From assembly GCA_034926235.1 (NCBI GenBank), contig JAYFRE010000126.1:1-23938 (forward strand): a DNA stretch of 23,938 bases, read 5' to 3'. The position numbers and the translations under genes are program-made. The notes beneath the pieces were generated by a model. The model made no database searches and was not told the DNA's origin. It was given only the letters and a program-made list of their open reading frames with translations. Shown here one piece after another: positions 1-10,933 of the stretch (position 1 is its first letter; the number at the start of each line of letters is the position of its first letter). The stretch is from JAYFRE01 sp034926235. Its GTDB lineage: Bacteria; Pseudomonadota; Alphaproteobacteria; Rhodospirillales; Magnetospirillaceae.

Positions 1-1
1 C

Positions 2-529
2 GGCAATACCGTCCTTTATGGCGCCACCAGCGGCGAATGCTATCTGCGCGGCGTCGCCGGCGAACGCTTCGCGGTGCGCAATTCGGGCGCGGTGGCCGTC
101 GTCGAAGGCGTTGGCGACCATGGTTGCGAATATATGACCGGCGGCGTCGTCGCCGTCATCGGCGAGACGGGCCGCAACTTCGCCGCCGGAATGAGCGGCG
201 GCGTCGCCTATGTTCTGGACGAGACCGGTGATTTCGCCCTTCGCTGCAACAAGGCGATGGTCGATCTGGAACCTGTCCCGGCCGATAACGGGCCGGGTGC
301 GCTGGGCGATTTGTTGAGCGAGATGACCCGCTTCGACGAGACGCGGTTGAAACGGTTGATCGAGAACCACCGCCGCTATACCGGCAGCACGCGGGCGCAG
401 ACGATCCTGGAGAACTGGGAGACCTACCGTCCGAAATTCGTCAAGGTGATGCCGCAGGATTACCGGCGCGCCTTGGGCATCATTCAAGCCAGGCAAGCGG
501 CGGCGTCCGTCGCGGTCGGAGGACACTGA
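2..529 (+). CDS. gltB: Glutamate synthase large subunit, C-terminal part (partial at window edge)
   Basis: This is the 3' end of the large (alpha) subunit of NADPH-dependent glutamate synthase, which makes glutamate from glutamine and 2-oxoglutarate. The frame is open from base 2, so the start lies outside the window. The first ~90 visible residues carry the repeating Gly-rich pattern of the C-terminal GXGXG beta-helix domain (for example VVEGVGDHGCEYMTGG and GRNFAAGMSGGVAYV). The last ~80 residues form the usual tail with the RYTGSTRA and FVKVMPQDYRRAL segments. The stop lies 2 bp before the gltD start, and the gltD Shine-Dalgarno (GGAGGA, 517-522) sits inside the end of this gene, so the two are co-transcribed and probably translationally coupled. 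Family assignment is firm; the missing part cannot be judged. Confidence 0.95.
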   Translation, partial: GNTVLYGATSGECYLRGVAGERFAVRNSGAVAVVEGVGDHGCEYMTGGVVAVIGETGRNFAAGMSGGVAYVLDETGDFALRCNKAMVDLEPVPADNGPGALGDLLSEMTRFDETRLKRLIENHRRYTGSTRAQTILENWETYRPKFVKVMPQDYRRALGIIQARQAAASVAVGGH

Positions 530-531
530 CA

Positions 532-1947
532 ATGGGTAAGCCGACCGGTTTCATGGAGTTTCCCCGCCAGGAACATGGTTATGACCCCGTCGCGGAGCGG
601 CTTGGGCATTACCATGAATTCCTTCGCCCCTTGCCCGAGCCCGCGCTGGAACAGCAGGGTGCGCGCTGCATGGATTGCGGCGTGCCCTTCTGCCACAACG
701 CCTGTCCGGTGAACAACATCATCCCGCAATGGAATGATCTGGTTTATCACGACCGCTGGCGCGAGGCGCTGGAGGTCTTGTCCTCGACCAACAATTTCCC
801 GGAAGTGACCGGGCGCATCTGTCCCGCACCGTGCGAGGCGGCCTGCACGATCAACATCATCGACCAGCCGGTGACGATCAAGGACATCGAATACGCGATC
901 GTCGAACATGGCTTCAAGCAGGGCTGGATCAAGCCCGACACCAGCCACAAGCGCACCGGCAAGAAGGTCGCGGTGGTGGGTGCCGGCCCGGCCGGTCTGG
1001 CCGCGTCCCAGCAATTGGCCCGAGCCGGCCATGACGTCACCTTGTTCGAGAAGCATCAGCGCCCCGGCGGGCTGCTGCGCTACGGCATCCCCAATTTCAA
1101 GCTGGAAAAATCGGTGCTGGACCGCCGCTTCGCCCAGATGGAGGCCGAAGGCGTCACCTTCAAAGGCGGCGTGCATGTCGGGGTCGATGTCAAAGCGTCC
1201 CAATTGCTGGCCGGGTTCGATGCGGTCCTGTTGACCGGCGGCTCGGAGCGTCCGCGCGATCTGCCCGTGCCCGGCCGTGATCTGAAAGGCGTGCATTTCG
1301 CGCTGGAATTTTTGGGCCAGGCCAACCAGCGCACCTTTGGCGAGGTGGTAACCGGCGAGGACATCCTGGCTACGGGCAAGCATGTCGTCGTCATCGGCGG
1401 CGGCGATACCGGGTCGGATTGCGTCGGCACTTCGAACCGCCAGGGCGCTGCTTCGGTGACGCAGATCGAGATCATGCCCAAGCCGCCCGAGCACGAGCGC
1501 AAGGACATCACCTGGCCGCTCTGGCCGATGAAGCTGCGCACCTCGACCTCGCATCTGGAAGGCTGCGAGCGGTTGTGGAGCGTCACAGCGCTTTCCATGG
1601 AAGGCAAGGACGGCCGGATTTCTTCGATCAATGCCGCCCAGGTGGACGACAAGCTGAAGCCGGTCCCGGGGTCGGAATTCGTCATGAAGGCCGATCTGGT
1701 TCTGCTGGCGATGGGTTTCCTGCACCCCGTGCCGGAAGGGCTGTTGACCGATCTGGGCGTGGCCAAGGACGGGCGGGGCAATGTCCAGGCCGACACCGAA
1801 GGCTATCGGACTTCGGTGGACAAGGTCTTCGCTGCCGGCGACATGCGCCGTGGCCAGTCGCTGGTGGTGTGGGCGATCCGCGAAGGCCGCCAGGCTGCCC
1901 GCGCCGTCGATGAATTCCTGATGGGTGCGACCGACCTGCCGCGCTGA
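532..1947 (+). CDS. gltD: Glutamate synthase small subunit
   Basis: This is the beta subunit of glutamate synthase. It takes electrons from NADPH through FAD and passes them through Fe-S clusters to GltB. At 471 residues it has the usual family length. Near residues 45-110 are the N-terminal Cys motifs (CMDCGVPFCHNACP and CPAPCEAAC). A FAD-binding Rossmann motif, VAVVGAGPAGLAASQ, lies near residue 145, and the NADPH-binding motif VVVIGGGDTGSDC near residue 285. The C-terminus has the FAD-contacting VFAAGDMRRGQSLVVWAI segment. The ATG at 532 is preceded at a good distance by GGAGGA (517-522). It follows gltB by 2 bp, as in most proteobacterial gltBD operons. Confidence is high. Confidence 0.96.
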   Translation: MGKPTGFMEFPRQEHGYDPVAERLGHYHEFLRPLPEPALEQQGARCMDCGVPFCHNACPVNNIIPQWNDLVYHDRWREALEVLSSTNNFPEVTGRICPAPCEAACTINIIDQPVTIKDIEYAIVEHGFKQGWIKPDTSHKRTGKKVAVVGAGPAGLAASQQLARAGHDVTLFEKHQRPGGLLRYGIPNFKLEKSVLDRRFAQMEAEGVTFKGGVHVGVDVKASQLLAGFDAVLLTGGSERPRDLPVPGRDLKGVHFALEFLGQANQRTFGEVVTGEDILATGKHVVVIGGGDTGSDCVGTSNRQGAASVTQIEIMPKPPEHERKDITWPLWPMKLRTSTSHLEGCERLWSVTALSMEGKDGRISSINAAQVDDKLKPVPGSEFVMKADLVLLAMGFLHPVPEGLLTDLGVAKDGRGNVQADTEGYRTSVDKVFAAGDMRRGQSLVVWAIREGRQAARAVDEFLMGATDLPR

Positions 1948-1966
1948 CGTTACGGACGATGAACGA

Positions 1967-2005
1967 CATCAAGGGGCGGCTCCTTACTGGAGCCGCCCCT
2001 TGATG
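1967..2005. terminator. Strong perfect hairpin after gltD
   Basis: The arms CATCAAGGGGCGGCTCC (1967-1983) and GGAGCCGCCCCTTGATG (1989-2005) pair perfectly over 17 bp around a TTACT loop. It starts 19 bp after the gltD stop and ends 26 bp before the end of the convergent diguanylate cyclase gene, so it could stop transcription from both sides. No T-run follows on either strand, so it is not a textbook intrinsic terminator; a Rho-assisted or 3'-end-stabilising role is possible. Confidence 0.7.
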
Positions 2006-2031
2006 CATCGGGCAGAGGGGATCCTATCCCG

Positions 2032-3411
2032 TCAGTCCTCGGCCAGGACGCAGCGGTTGCGGCCGGCATGTTTGGCGGCGTACAGCGCGGCATCGGCGCG
2101 GGAAATCATTTGCTGCGCGTCCGGATGGCCGTCATGGATGGCGACGCCGATGCTGACCGTGATCTGCAGAATCCGGTCGCCGGAGATCATGAATTTTTCC
2201 TGTTCGATTCTCTTGCGCAGCTTTTCGGCGATGCTGAGGCCGATGGTGGCGTCCACATTGACCAGGACGACGAGGATTTCCTCGCCGCCATAGCGGAAGA
2301 CGAAGTCGCCGGCCCGCACGCCGTTCAGGACCAAGGCTGCGATCTGTTGCAGCACCAGATCGCCGGAATCATGGCCGTGCGCGTCGTTGACGTGTTTGAA
2401 ATGATCGATATCGACCAGCATTACTGCGAAACTGTAGCCTATAGTCTGCTTGGTCATATTGATCTGGCGCATCATCGCCGAATGCAGGAAACGCCGGCTG
2501 AACAGCTTGGTCAGGACGTCGCGGCCATTCTCCATTTCCAGATAGCGGTCGAAGAGTGAGGCCAGCAGGAATTTGATTTGTTGCAGGCTTTGTTCCAGGG
2601 TGGCGAGCAGTGTTTGCTTGTCGGTGTCCGGGTTGGAGAAACCGGGTATGGTCCGGTTGTCGATATGCTCACAAAGCCGCGCGATCTGTTCCAGTTCGTT
2701 TGAATTCTCGAACATGAACTGCGCCTTGTGCGTCAGCCATAGGCCGAAATCGGACTGGCTGAGGCGTTGCAGGGGCGGGTGGGGGTCGGAATAGGCCGCA
2801 TACATGGTTTGCATGCCCCATTCCATCAGGATGGCGCGCTGTTTTTCGCGTTCGGCAGCCAGATCATTGCTCAAGGAAAACAGCCGGTAAGCTTCCTCTG
2901 TTCGCGCCGCCCGATCGCTGTTGTTGACGAAAATGGTGTTCATGACCTCGATAGCCAGATCGTTCATGTCATTGACATAGATGACGGCGTTTTCGACCTC
3001 TTCGCGCGTCAGTTCGGGCGAATGGATAAGGAACTCCCATATCCAATGCTTGAGATAACGGGCGCTGCGCCAGACCAGATTGATCGGCAGTTTGATGCGG
3101 GAATGGGTTTCGCCGGCATGGCGCTGATAAGCCAGGATGGCGGCCACCTCTCCGCCGGAACCGGTTAATCCGAATAATTTCTCCAGCCAGCCTTGCAGGC
3201 TGGTGTTCAGCCGTTCCTCGACGATCCGGTGGTTGAGATAGGCGCTGCCCATCGGGTCCAGCATCATGACCTGATAGAATCGCTTGGCCAGATATTCCTT
3301 CTGGTCCCGGATGACCGCCATTACCGTGTTCCGGACCCGGGGACCGGCGGCTTTGGCGATTTCACGAAGTTCCCGCTCTTGACGGGTATTCACGTCCGAC
3401 GCTGTGTTCAT
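2032..3411 (-). CDS. Globin-coupled sensor diguanylate cyclase (DosC/DgcO-like)
   Basis: This predicted oxygen- or gas-sensing enzyme makes cyclic di-GMP from GTP. With the ATG at 3411 it is 459 residues, matching E. coli DosC (about 460). Residues ~10-165 are a sensor globin: Tyr46 in RFYQVMMLDP aligns with the distal Tyr and His103 in ETHSRIKLP with the proximal heme His of DosC. A helical middle region (about 175-295, including DFGLWLTHKA) follows. The GGDEF domain covers about 296-455 with DVLTKLFSRR, VDIDHFKHVND, an RAGD inhibitory-site motif (366-369) and signature GGEEI (375-379). The final Ile instead of Phe is unusual; Glu for Asp is common in active enzymes. The open frame reaches an upstream TTG at 3456 and an ATG at 3426, but 3411 is preceded by AGG and fits family length. 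It is monocistronic and convergent with gltD. Confidence 0.9.
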   Translation of the reverse strand: MNTASDVNTRQERELREIAKAAGPRVRNTVMAVIRDQKEYLAKRFYQVMMLDPMGSAYLNHRIVEERLNTSLQGWLEKLFGLTGSGGEVAAILAYQRHAGETHSRIKLPINLVWRSARYLKHWIWEFLIHSPELTREEVENAVIYVNDMNDLAIEVMNTIFVNNSDRAARTEEAYRLFSLSNDLAAEREKQRAILMEWGMQTMYAAYSDPHPPLQRLSQSDFGLWLTHKAQFMFENSNELEQIARLCEHIDNRTIPGFSNPDTDKQTLLATLEQSLQQIKFLLASLFDRYLEMENGRDVLTKLFSRRFLHSAMMRQINMTKQTIGYSFAVMLVDIDHFKHVNDAHGHDSGDLVLQQIAALVLNGVRAGDFVFRYGGEEILVVLVNVDATIGLSIAEKLRKRIEQEKFMISGDRILQITVSIGVAIHDGHPDAQQMISRADAALYAAKHAGRNRCVLAED

Positions 3412-3850
3412 CACACCTGCCGCCATTTTTGGGACGCCAATTAACAAGAAATTCAATCTTTAATAGATTTATCTCTTGTTGCCACATCCATAAAGAAAAA
3501 ATAGCGAGTCCGGGTGGTATGGGATGTTTTGGACAGAAAGGACCGGTCTCTTGCGGTTCAGGCAGGAGCAAAAGATGGCTGGATCGGTTTATTTATCGAT
3601 TATTATTCTACCGTAGAGAGACGGGCCGAAGGGAAGGGATGGTTCATCCCAGGCCAGAGGCTCATTTGTTTCTCTGCCGCGAGGGGCGGTGATATCGACC
3701 GGAAGCGCGTTGTTTCACGGCGGAAAAACGGGTGCGGACTTGCATCCGGCAAGGAGGCGCCGTCGTCGCTCCGTCTCGCCCTGTCCCCGGCCGAAGCCGG
3801 GGCACTGGCGATGGTATGAGTTTCAGCGCTGCATCCTATCGATCCCGCTG
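3412..3850. other. Gene-free spacer between ydhU and the diguanylate cyclase gene
   Basis: No frame here looks coding; the open frames are short and have no recognisable family. The left part (about 3430-3510) is AT-rich and is the likely promoter region of the minus-strand diguanylate cyclase. A small hairpin, GGGATG-GTT-CATCCC, lies at 3636-3650. The strong hairpin at 3785-3802 is listed separately as the end of the ydh operon. Nothing else could be supported. Confidence 0.55.
3785..3802 (-). terminator. UUCG-capped hairpin downstream of ydhU
   Basis: On the minus strand this reads CCCCGGC-TTCG-GCCGGGG, a perfect 7-bp GC stem closed by the very stable C(UUCG)G tetraloop. It lies about 50 nt after the ydhU stop, where the moaA-to-ydhU transcript should end. 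There is no T-run behind it, so it may block exonucleases at a processed 3' end rather than act as an intrinsic terminator. Confidence 0.45.
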
Positions 3851-4633
3851 TCAGCGGTGATATCCGTCGAGCATTGCCTTGAAGGTTTCCGTCGGGGTTC
3901 GTCCGGTTGTGCACAGATAGATATGACCGAACAGGAAGAACAGGCTGACGATAGCCAGCAGCAGATGCGCGGTGAATATCCAGTGGCGCAAGGGAGCCAA
4001 GGATTCGCCCAGCCAGCCCGGATTGGCCGACAGAAGGCCGGTCACGATCAAAAGCGGGATCAAGGCGTAGACGACGCCGATATAGGCGACCTGCTGCAGT
4101 GGGTTAAACTTCGACGTCTCGTCGGCATGGAAGGGATGCGGTTCGCCCCGGACGATTCCGCTCAGATAATAGCGGGCTTGCCTGACCAGGCGCGATATCA
4201 GGCCGTTGACTTGGACGACGTAATGACGCCCGTTTCCGGTGACGATGTTGATGATGACGAAGGCGCTCCAGGTCAGCATCAGCAACAGGCCGCAGGTGTA
4301 ATGAAACGACACCAGCGTCGTCATCATCTTGGGCGAGACCAGGGCGAAGCGGTTGGCCAGACCTGAGACCAGCAACAGGATGAACAGGCTCGCATTGGTC
4401 CAATGCCATATCCGGATGGGGATCGGATAGAGATAGACGGGATGCGATTCGGATTGTTTTTTGCTGCGTGCGAACCGGTAGCGGAGCAGGGCGTGAAAGG
4501 CCAGGGCCATCAGCATGCCCGCCAGCAGCAGCACGGCTGCCATCACCATGAAGGACCAGGGATCCGGGTTTTGGAAATGAGCGAACCGCGCCAGTTGGGC
4601 CTGGAACGCCACGGCGTCCTGAGGGTTGTTCAT
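3851..4633 (-). CDS. ydhU: Membrane cytochrome b subunit, YdhU/PhsC-like
   Basis: This is a predicted integral-membrane di-heme cytochrome b that would link the AOR-type enzyme and its ferredoxins to the quinone pool. The 260 residues match E. coli YdhU (about 261). Hydrophobic segments lie near residues 28-50, 75-98, 108-135, 185-205 and 218-245. Candidate heme-ligand histidines are in RIWHWTNA, SFHYTCG, RHWIFTAH and FGHIYL, as in thiosulfate reductase and formate dehydrogenase cytochrome subunits. The ATG overlaps the ydhX stop (ATGA at 4630-4633), which implies translational coupling. It is the last gene of the minus-strand operon; no ydhT homologue follows. The physiological acceptor or donor is unknown. 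Confidence 0.85.
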   Translation of the reverse strand: MNNPQDAVAFQAQLARFAHFQNPDPWSFMVMAAVLLLAGMLMALAFHALLRYRFARSKKQSESHPVYLYPIPIRIWHWTNASLFILLLVSGLANRFALVSPKMMTTLVSFHYTCGLLLMLTWSAFVIINIVTGNGRHYVVQVNGLISRLVRQARYYLSGIVRGEPHPFHADETSKFNPLQQVAYIGVVYALIPLLIVTGLLSANPGWLGESLAPLRHWIFTAHLLLAIVSLFFLFGHIYLCTTGRTPTETFKAMLDGYHR

Positions 4634-5313
4634 AGCGTGGTTCCCCCTTCCTTCAGCTTGGCGATCCGGTGCTGGGCGAAACGACGATAGAGATAGGGTT
4701 TGCCCATATTGGGCAGCTGGAACTGATAATGTTTGTTGTCTTTAAGCCAAGCCTGCACGATCTCGCTGTCTTCTCGCCCGAAGATCAGCGCTTTTTGCGG
4801 ACAGGCGGTGACGCAGATAGGGGCGAATCCCTTGGACAGACGGCTTTCCAGGCAGAAATCGCATTTGTCGGCGACCTTGGTCTGCTGGTTCAGATAGCGC
4901 ACCTGATAGGAACAGGCCGACAGGCAATAGGAACAGCCGATGCACTGACGAGCATTGACCCTGACGATGCCGGTCTTGCTGTCGCGGTAGGATGCCCCGG
5001 TAGGACAGACCGAAATGCAGGGCGCATCCTCGCAATGCTGGCAGGAGGCGCGGAAGAACCGGTATTCGGTGAACTGGTTCGTGTCCTCCAGCACCACGCG
5101 GGCGATGGTGAGGCGGGTGGCTCTTGCGGGGACTTTGTTGACCTTGCGGCAGGCGGTCACGCAGATGTCGCAGCCATTGCAACGCTGTTCGTCATGAATC
5201 ATGACATAGCGCACCGGCGCGGCTCCCGCGGCCAGGGCGGCATGAGGCAAGGCGACGAACACTACGGCTCCTGGTGCCATGCCGAGAAGAAATTTACGGC
5301 GTGTACATGTCAT
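4630..5313 (-). CDS. ydhX: Tat-exported four-cluster 4Fe-4S ferredoxin, YdhX/DmsB-like
   Basis: This predicted periplasmic electron-transfer subunit has 227 residues (E. coli YdhX about 222). The N-terminus, TRRKFLLGMAPGAVVFVALPHAALA, is split here as a twin-arginine motif (R5-R6) followed by a hydrophobic stretch and an ALA cleavage site. Four cysteine groups follow: CNGCDICVTAC, CQHCEDAPCISVCP, CIGCSYCLSAC and CDFC with ICVTACP. This is the layout of DmsB, PhsB and NrfC subunits, which carry four 4Fe-4S clusters. It would pass electrons between YdhY/YdhV and the YdhU cytochrome. Its stop overlaps the ydhU start by 4 bp, and ydhW lies 54 bp upstream. Shine-Dalgarno is weak (GGGACG). Family firm, partners inferred from gene order. 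Confidence 0.88.
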   Translation of the reverse strand: MTCTRRKFLLGMAPGAVVFVALPHAALAAGAAPVRYVMIHDEQRCNGCDICVTACRKVNKVPARATRLTIARVVLEDTNQFTEYRFFRASCQHCEDAPCISVCPTGASYRDSKTGIVRVNARQCIGCSYCLSACSYQVRYLNQQTKVADKCDFCLESRLSKGFAPICVTACPQKALIFGREDSEIVQAWLKDNKHYQFQLPNMGKPYLYRRFAQHRIAKLKEGGTTL

Positions 5314-5367
5314 CGTCCCATCCTTCGCACTTTCCCCGTCTCGGTGGGGGCGTTTCCTGTCGTCCCG

Positions 5368-6075
5368 TCACGGGTTTTGCATGCTTTCAATTTCGTAATC
5401 GCATAGGCCCTGCGCTTCGTCTTGCGTCATGCTGGCGGAGCTGAAAAGGTAAGGCGTCCCGTCCGAAGCGGTGATGCGCCGGATATCCGCATAGGCGTCC
5501 GCTTTCTCGATCTGGCTCAAGATCGCTTCGATCGTTTCGTCGTCGAGGAAGTAGGGCTGCAACCCCAGCATCGCGATCTTGTAGGGACGCGGATAGGTTC
5601 GGCATTCAAACCGGACGGCTTCGGCCAGCATTCGCGCCTGGTCGTTCTCGGCAACCCGCAACAGGATGTCGGCATAATTCCGGGTCATGCTCTGTTCCGA
5701 GAAGTAGAACCGATCTTCCTTTCCAGCCAGGACGACGATGTCGGCGTGATCCGGCTGCTGCGCGATATCGTCCAAGGCCAGGGCGATGGTTTCCTCCGGC
5801 AGGGAAAGCGGCTCCTCCCCCAGTTCGTGGTGCAAGACAAGCCGTCCTTGCCGGGAACAAAGGCGGATATGGTCCGCGATCACCATTGCCGGCGCTGGCG
5901 CGGCCGGTTCCGCCAAGGGCGCGGGATCAGGTGCTGCCGCGGGAAGGGGCGGAGGCTTCTGGTCCGGGCCGGTGGCAAGCCGCAGGAAGCGGCGGCGGCC
6001 CATATCGGGTTTTTCCTCCCGGGCAACCGGCAGCACGGCTTCCGGCTGCCCGGGGTGGCCTTGCGTTATCGCCAT
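5368..6075 (-). CDS. ydhW: Uncharacterised protein in the ydhW position
   Basis: I do not recognise a domain. The gene has the position and similar length (235 residues; E. coli YdhW about 215) of ydhW, so the name rests on context. Residues 1-65 are low-complexity and Pro/Ala-rich. They contain GRRRFLRLATG (26-36), which looks like a Tat motif, but a Pro-rich stretch follows instead of a hydrophobic core, so export is unlikely. Residues ~65-235 form a soluble alpha/beta-like domain with FYFSEQSMTRNYADILLRV, RTYPRPYKIAML and DGTPYLFSSASM, and no conserved Cys pattern. A cytosolic accessory or maturation role for the neighbouring redox subunits is possible but only inferred. The ATG at 6075 has AAGGGG six bases upstream; M25 at 6003 is an alternative start. 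It lies 37 bp after the ydhV C-terminal segment. Confidence 0.7.
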   Translation of the reverse strand: MAITQGHPGQPEAVLPVAREEKPDMGRRRFLRLATGPDQKPPPLPAAAPDPAPLAEPAAPAPAMVIADHIRLCSRQGRLVLHHELGEEPLSLPEETIALALDDIAQQPDHADIVVLAGKEDRFYFSEQSMTRNYADILLRVAENDQARMLAEAVRFECRTYPRPYKIAMLGLQPYFLDDETIEAILSQIEKADAYADIRRITASDGTPYLFSSASMTQDEAQGLCDYEIESMQNP

Positions 6076-6112
6076 TTTGTTCCCCTTCCCGTCATCGCAC
6101 CCCTCGCTTGTT

Positions 6113-8901
<2,789 letters not shown>

Positions 8902-9016
8902 CGCGTTGCCTCCTCGATGCGCCGCATCGTCGTTATGGCCTTCGTTTCTCATGCTCCTCACTCCAATCGGTATCCGGCTCCTTGCGGGAACGTTCAGGAA
9001 TGTCCTCTCGCTTTTC

Positions 9017-9838
9017 CTAAGATTTCAGCCTTTCGGGCGTCGAATAGACGGTGAAGCCGTCATCCGTTGCCGAGGAGGCGATGGTCAGCTTAATGTCGTG
9101 CGCGAATTCGGCGGCCAGACTGGTCGGCGCGGAAATGGTGGCGATCAGGGGTATTCCCGCCGCCGCCGCCTTGTGCACCAGTTCGAAGGAACATCGGCTG
9201 GACATGACGGCGAACCCCGAACCGGGGTCAATTCCTTCGCGCACGAGATGACCGATCAGCTTGTCCAAGGCGTTATGGCGGCCGACATCCTCCCGCACGG
9301 TCAGGATATGGCCGTCCGGGCCGGCGAAAGCGGCGGCATGCACCGCCTTGACCCGCCGGTTCAGCGTCTGGACAATCGGCAATGCCGCCACGGCGTTCGT
9401 GATGGCGGCTGGGGTAATGCGAAGCGGCGAGGTCACGGGGGGCAAGGGGCGCAAGGCTTCGGCAAAGCTCGATACGCCGCACAGGCCGCAGCCGGACCCC
9501 ACGGTCAGATCGCGCCGGGCCGCCTGCGCCTTGGCGAAGCTTGCGGTGGGAACCGCCATGAACAATCGGAAACCGTCTTCCTCGCTCGTCGGTTCGATTC
9601 CGGCCAGATAGAGTTCATCCACATCGCCGACCAAGCCTTCCGTCAGCGAAAATCCGTATGCGAAATCCTCCAGATCGAGCGGGCTCGCCATCATGACGGC
9701 GAAAAGGGTGTCGTTGTAGACCAGACCGATGGGGGTTTCCTCGGCGATGTCTTGGCGGCAGGAACGGCGCGCGCCTCCTTGATGTCTGGTGGCATCCAGG
9801 ACGCGAAAACCGGCGGCGATCCGTGAAATCTCGTTCAT
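9017..9838 (-). CDS. fdhD: FdhD, sulfurtransferase for molybdopterin-guanine dinucleotide enzymes
   Basis: FdhD carries sulfur from the cysteine desulfurase IscS to the bis-MGD cofactor of formate dehydrogenases, giving the active sulfido-metal centre. The 273-residue protein shows the family blocks NDTLFAVMMASPLDLEDFAYGFSLTEG (split here by position: about 42-68), the redox CGLC (Cys117 and Cys120), GPDGHILTVREDVGRHNALDKLIG, VMSSRCSFELVHKAA and the IPLIATISAPTSLA stretch. The ATG at 9838 follows the moaA stop by 3 bp, and its Shine-Dalgarno GGGAGG is formed by the last codons of moaA, so the two genes are tightly coupled. No formate dehydrogenase is encoded in the window. FdhD may serve one elsewhere or, by inference only, the neighbouring AOR-type enzyme. 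Confidence 0.94.
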   Translation of the reverse strand: MNEISRIAAGFRVLDATRHQGGARRSCRQDIAEETPIGLVYNDTLFAVMMASPLDLEDFAYGFSLTEGLVGDVDELYLAGIEPTSEEDGFRLFMAVPTASFAKAQAARRDLTVGSGCGLCGVSSFAEALRPLPPVTSPLRITPAAITNAVAALPIVQTLNRRVKAVHAAAFAGPDGHILTVREDVGRHNALDKLIGHLVREGIDPGSGFAVMSSRCSFELVHKAAAAGIPLIATISAPTSLAAEFAHDIKLTIASSATDDGFTVYSTPERLKS

Positions 9839-9841
9839 GGC

Positions 9842-10933
9842 TCAGCCTCCCGTCACATTCATATGCCGGGACAGGACCGGCTTTTCCGCCGTCTTGAAAT
9901 CATGCCCTTCGGGTTTGGCGGCGATGGCGTCGCGGATCGTCCGGTTCAGACAGGACGGATCATGCCGGGATCGCAGCACCGAGCGCAGATCGACCGCCTG
10001 CTCCTCTTGCCCCAGACACTGGTAGAGCCGGCCCGTGCAGGTCACGCGCACACGGTTGCAGCGGTCGCAGAAACAGTTGCTGAGGGGGGTGATGAAACCC
10101 AGCCGCCGGCCGGTTTCGAGAACGGTGAGATAATCGGATGGGCCGCTTGTGCGGTGTGTGGAAGGAACCAGCGTCCAGCGCTGCTCAAGCCGTTGGCGCA
10201 ACTCATCCAAAGGCAGGAAAAGACCGGCACCGGCATTCGTGACTTCACCAAGCGGCATGGTTTCGATCAGGGTCATATCCACGCCCCGTTCGCCGCACCA
10301 GGCGATCAGCGCGTCATAATCCTTTTCGTTAATCCCACGCAGCGCCACGGTGTTGATCTTGACGGTCATGCCGGCGGCCTGAGCCGCTTCGATGCCGTCG
10401 AGAACCCGGTGAAGCTCGCCATGGCGGGTGATCCGTCCGAAGGTGTCGGGGTCGAGCGAATCGAGCGAGACATTGACCCGGCTGAGCCCGGCTGCGCGCA
10501 GCCTTGCCGCGTTGGCGGCAAGATGAATGCCGTTGGTCGTCATCGTCACTTCGTCGAGCCGTCCCTGCTCGACGTGACGGCCCAGCCGTTCGACCAGCCA
10601 GACCAGATTGCGGCGCATCAGGGGTTCGCCCCCGGTCAGGCGCACCGCGCGAACGCCAAGCTGGATGAAGGATTCCGCGACACGGTACAACTCGCTCAGG
10701 CTAAGGACATCCGCCCTCGGCAGGAACTGAACCTTGCCAGACATGCAGTAAAAACATCGAAGGTTGCAGTGGTCGGTGACCGATAGCCGCAGATAGGAAA
10801 TGCGCCGGCCGAAAGGATCGGCCAGAACCGCCGGCGCGAAAGTAGGCAGCCCCCTTTCCGGCGCCGTCCGATGCAAGACGACGGGTTTTTCCGGAAACGA
10901 TGTCGCCCGATCTTTCGCGATATCCCAGGTCAT
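9842..10933 (-). CDS. moaA: GTP 3',8-cyclase MoaA
   Basis: This radical-SAM enzyme performs the first step of molybdopterin biosynthesis, turning GTP into 3',8-cH2GTP, which MoaC converts to cPMP. The 363 residues include an N-terminal extension of about 35. The SAM cluster motif CNLRCFYC lies at Cys56, Cys60 and Cys63, LTGGEPLMRR near 100, and the second-cluster cysteines in SNCFCDRCNRVRVTCTG. The C-terminal Gly-Gly required for activity is present. The ATG at 10933 has GGAGG rather far upstream (13 bases). An 8-codon frame (10953-10930) overlaps this start, but no Shine-Dalgarno precedes it. moaA is the first gene of the minus-strand operon and diverges from moaC across 187 bp. Confidence 0.95.
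   Translation of the reverse strand: MTWDIAKDRATSFPEKPVVLHRTAPERGLPTFAPAVLADPFGRRISYLRLSVTDHCNLRCFYCMSGKVQFLPRADVLSLSELYRVAESFIQLGVRAVRLTGGEPLMRRNLVWLVERLGRHVEQGRLDEVTMTTNGIHLAANAARLRAAGLSRVNVSLDSLDPDTFGRITRHGELHRVLDGIEAAQAAGMTVKINTVALRGINEKDYDALIAWCGERGVDMTLIETMPLGEVTNAGAGLFLPLDELRQRLEQRWTLVPSTHRTSGPSDYLTVLETGRRLGFITPLSNCFCDRCNRVRVTCTGRLYQCLGQEEQAVDLRSVLRSRHDPSCLNRTIRDAIAAKPEGHDFKTAEKPVLSRHMNVTGG

Noticed and set aside
484..1725. Long minus-strand open frame opposite gltD
   Set aside because: A shadow of gltD: low-complexity His/Gln/Arg-rich translation, no ribosome-binding site and no family features.
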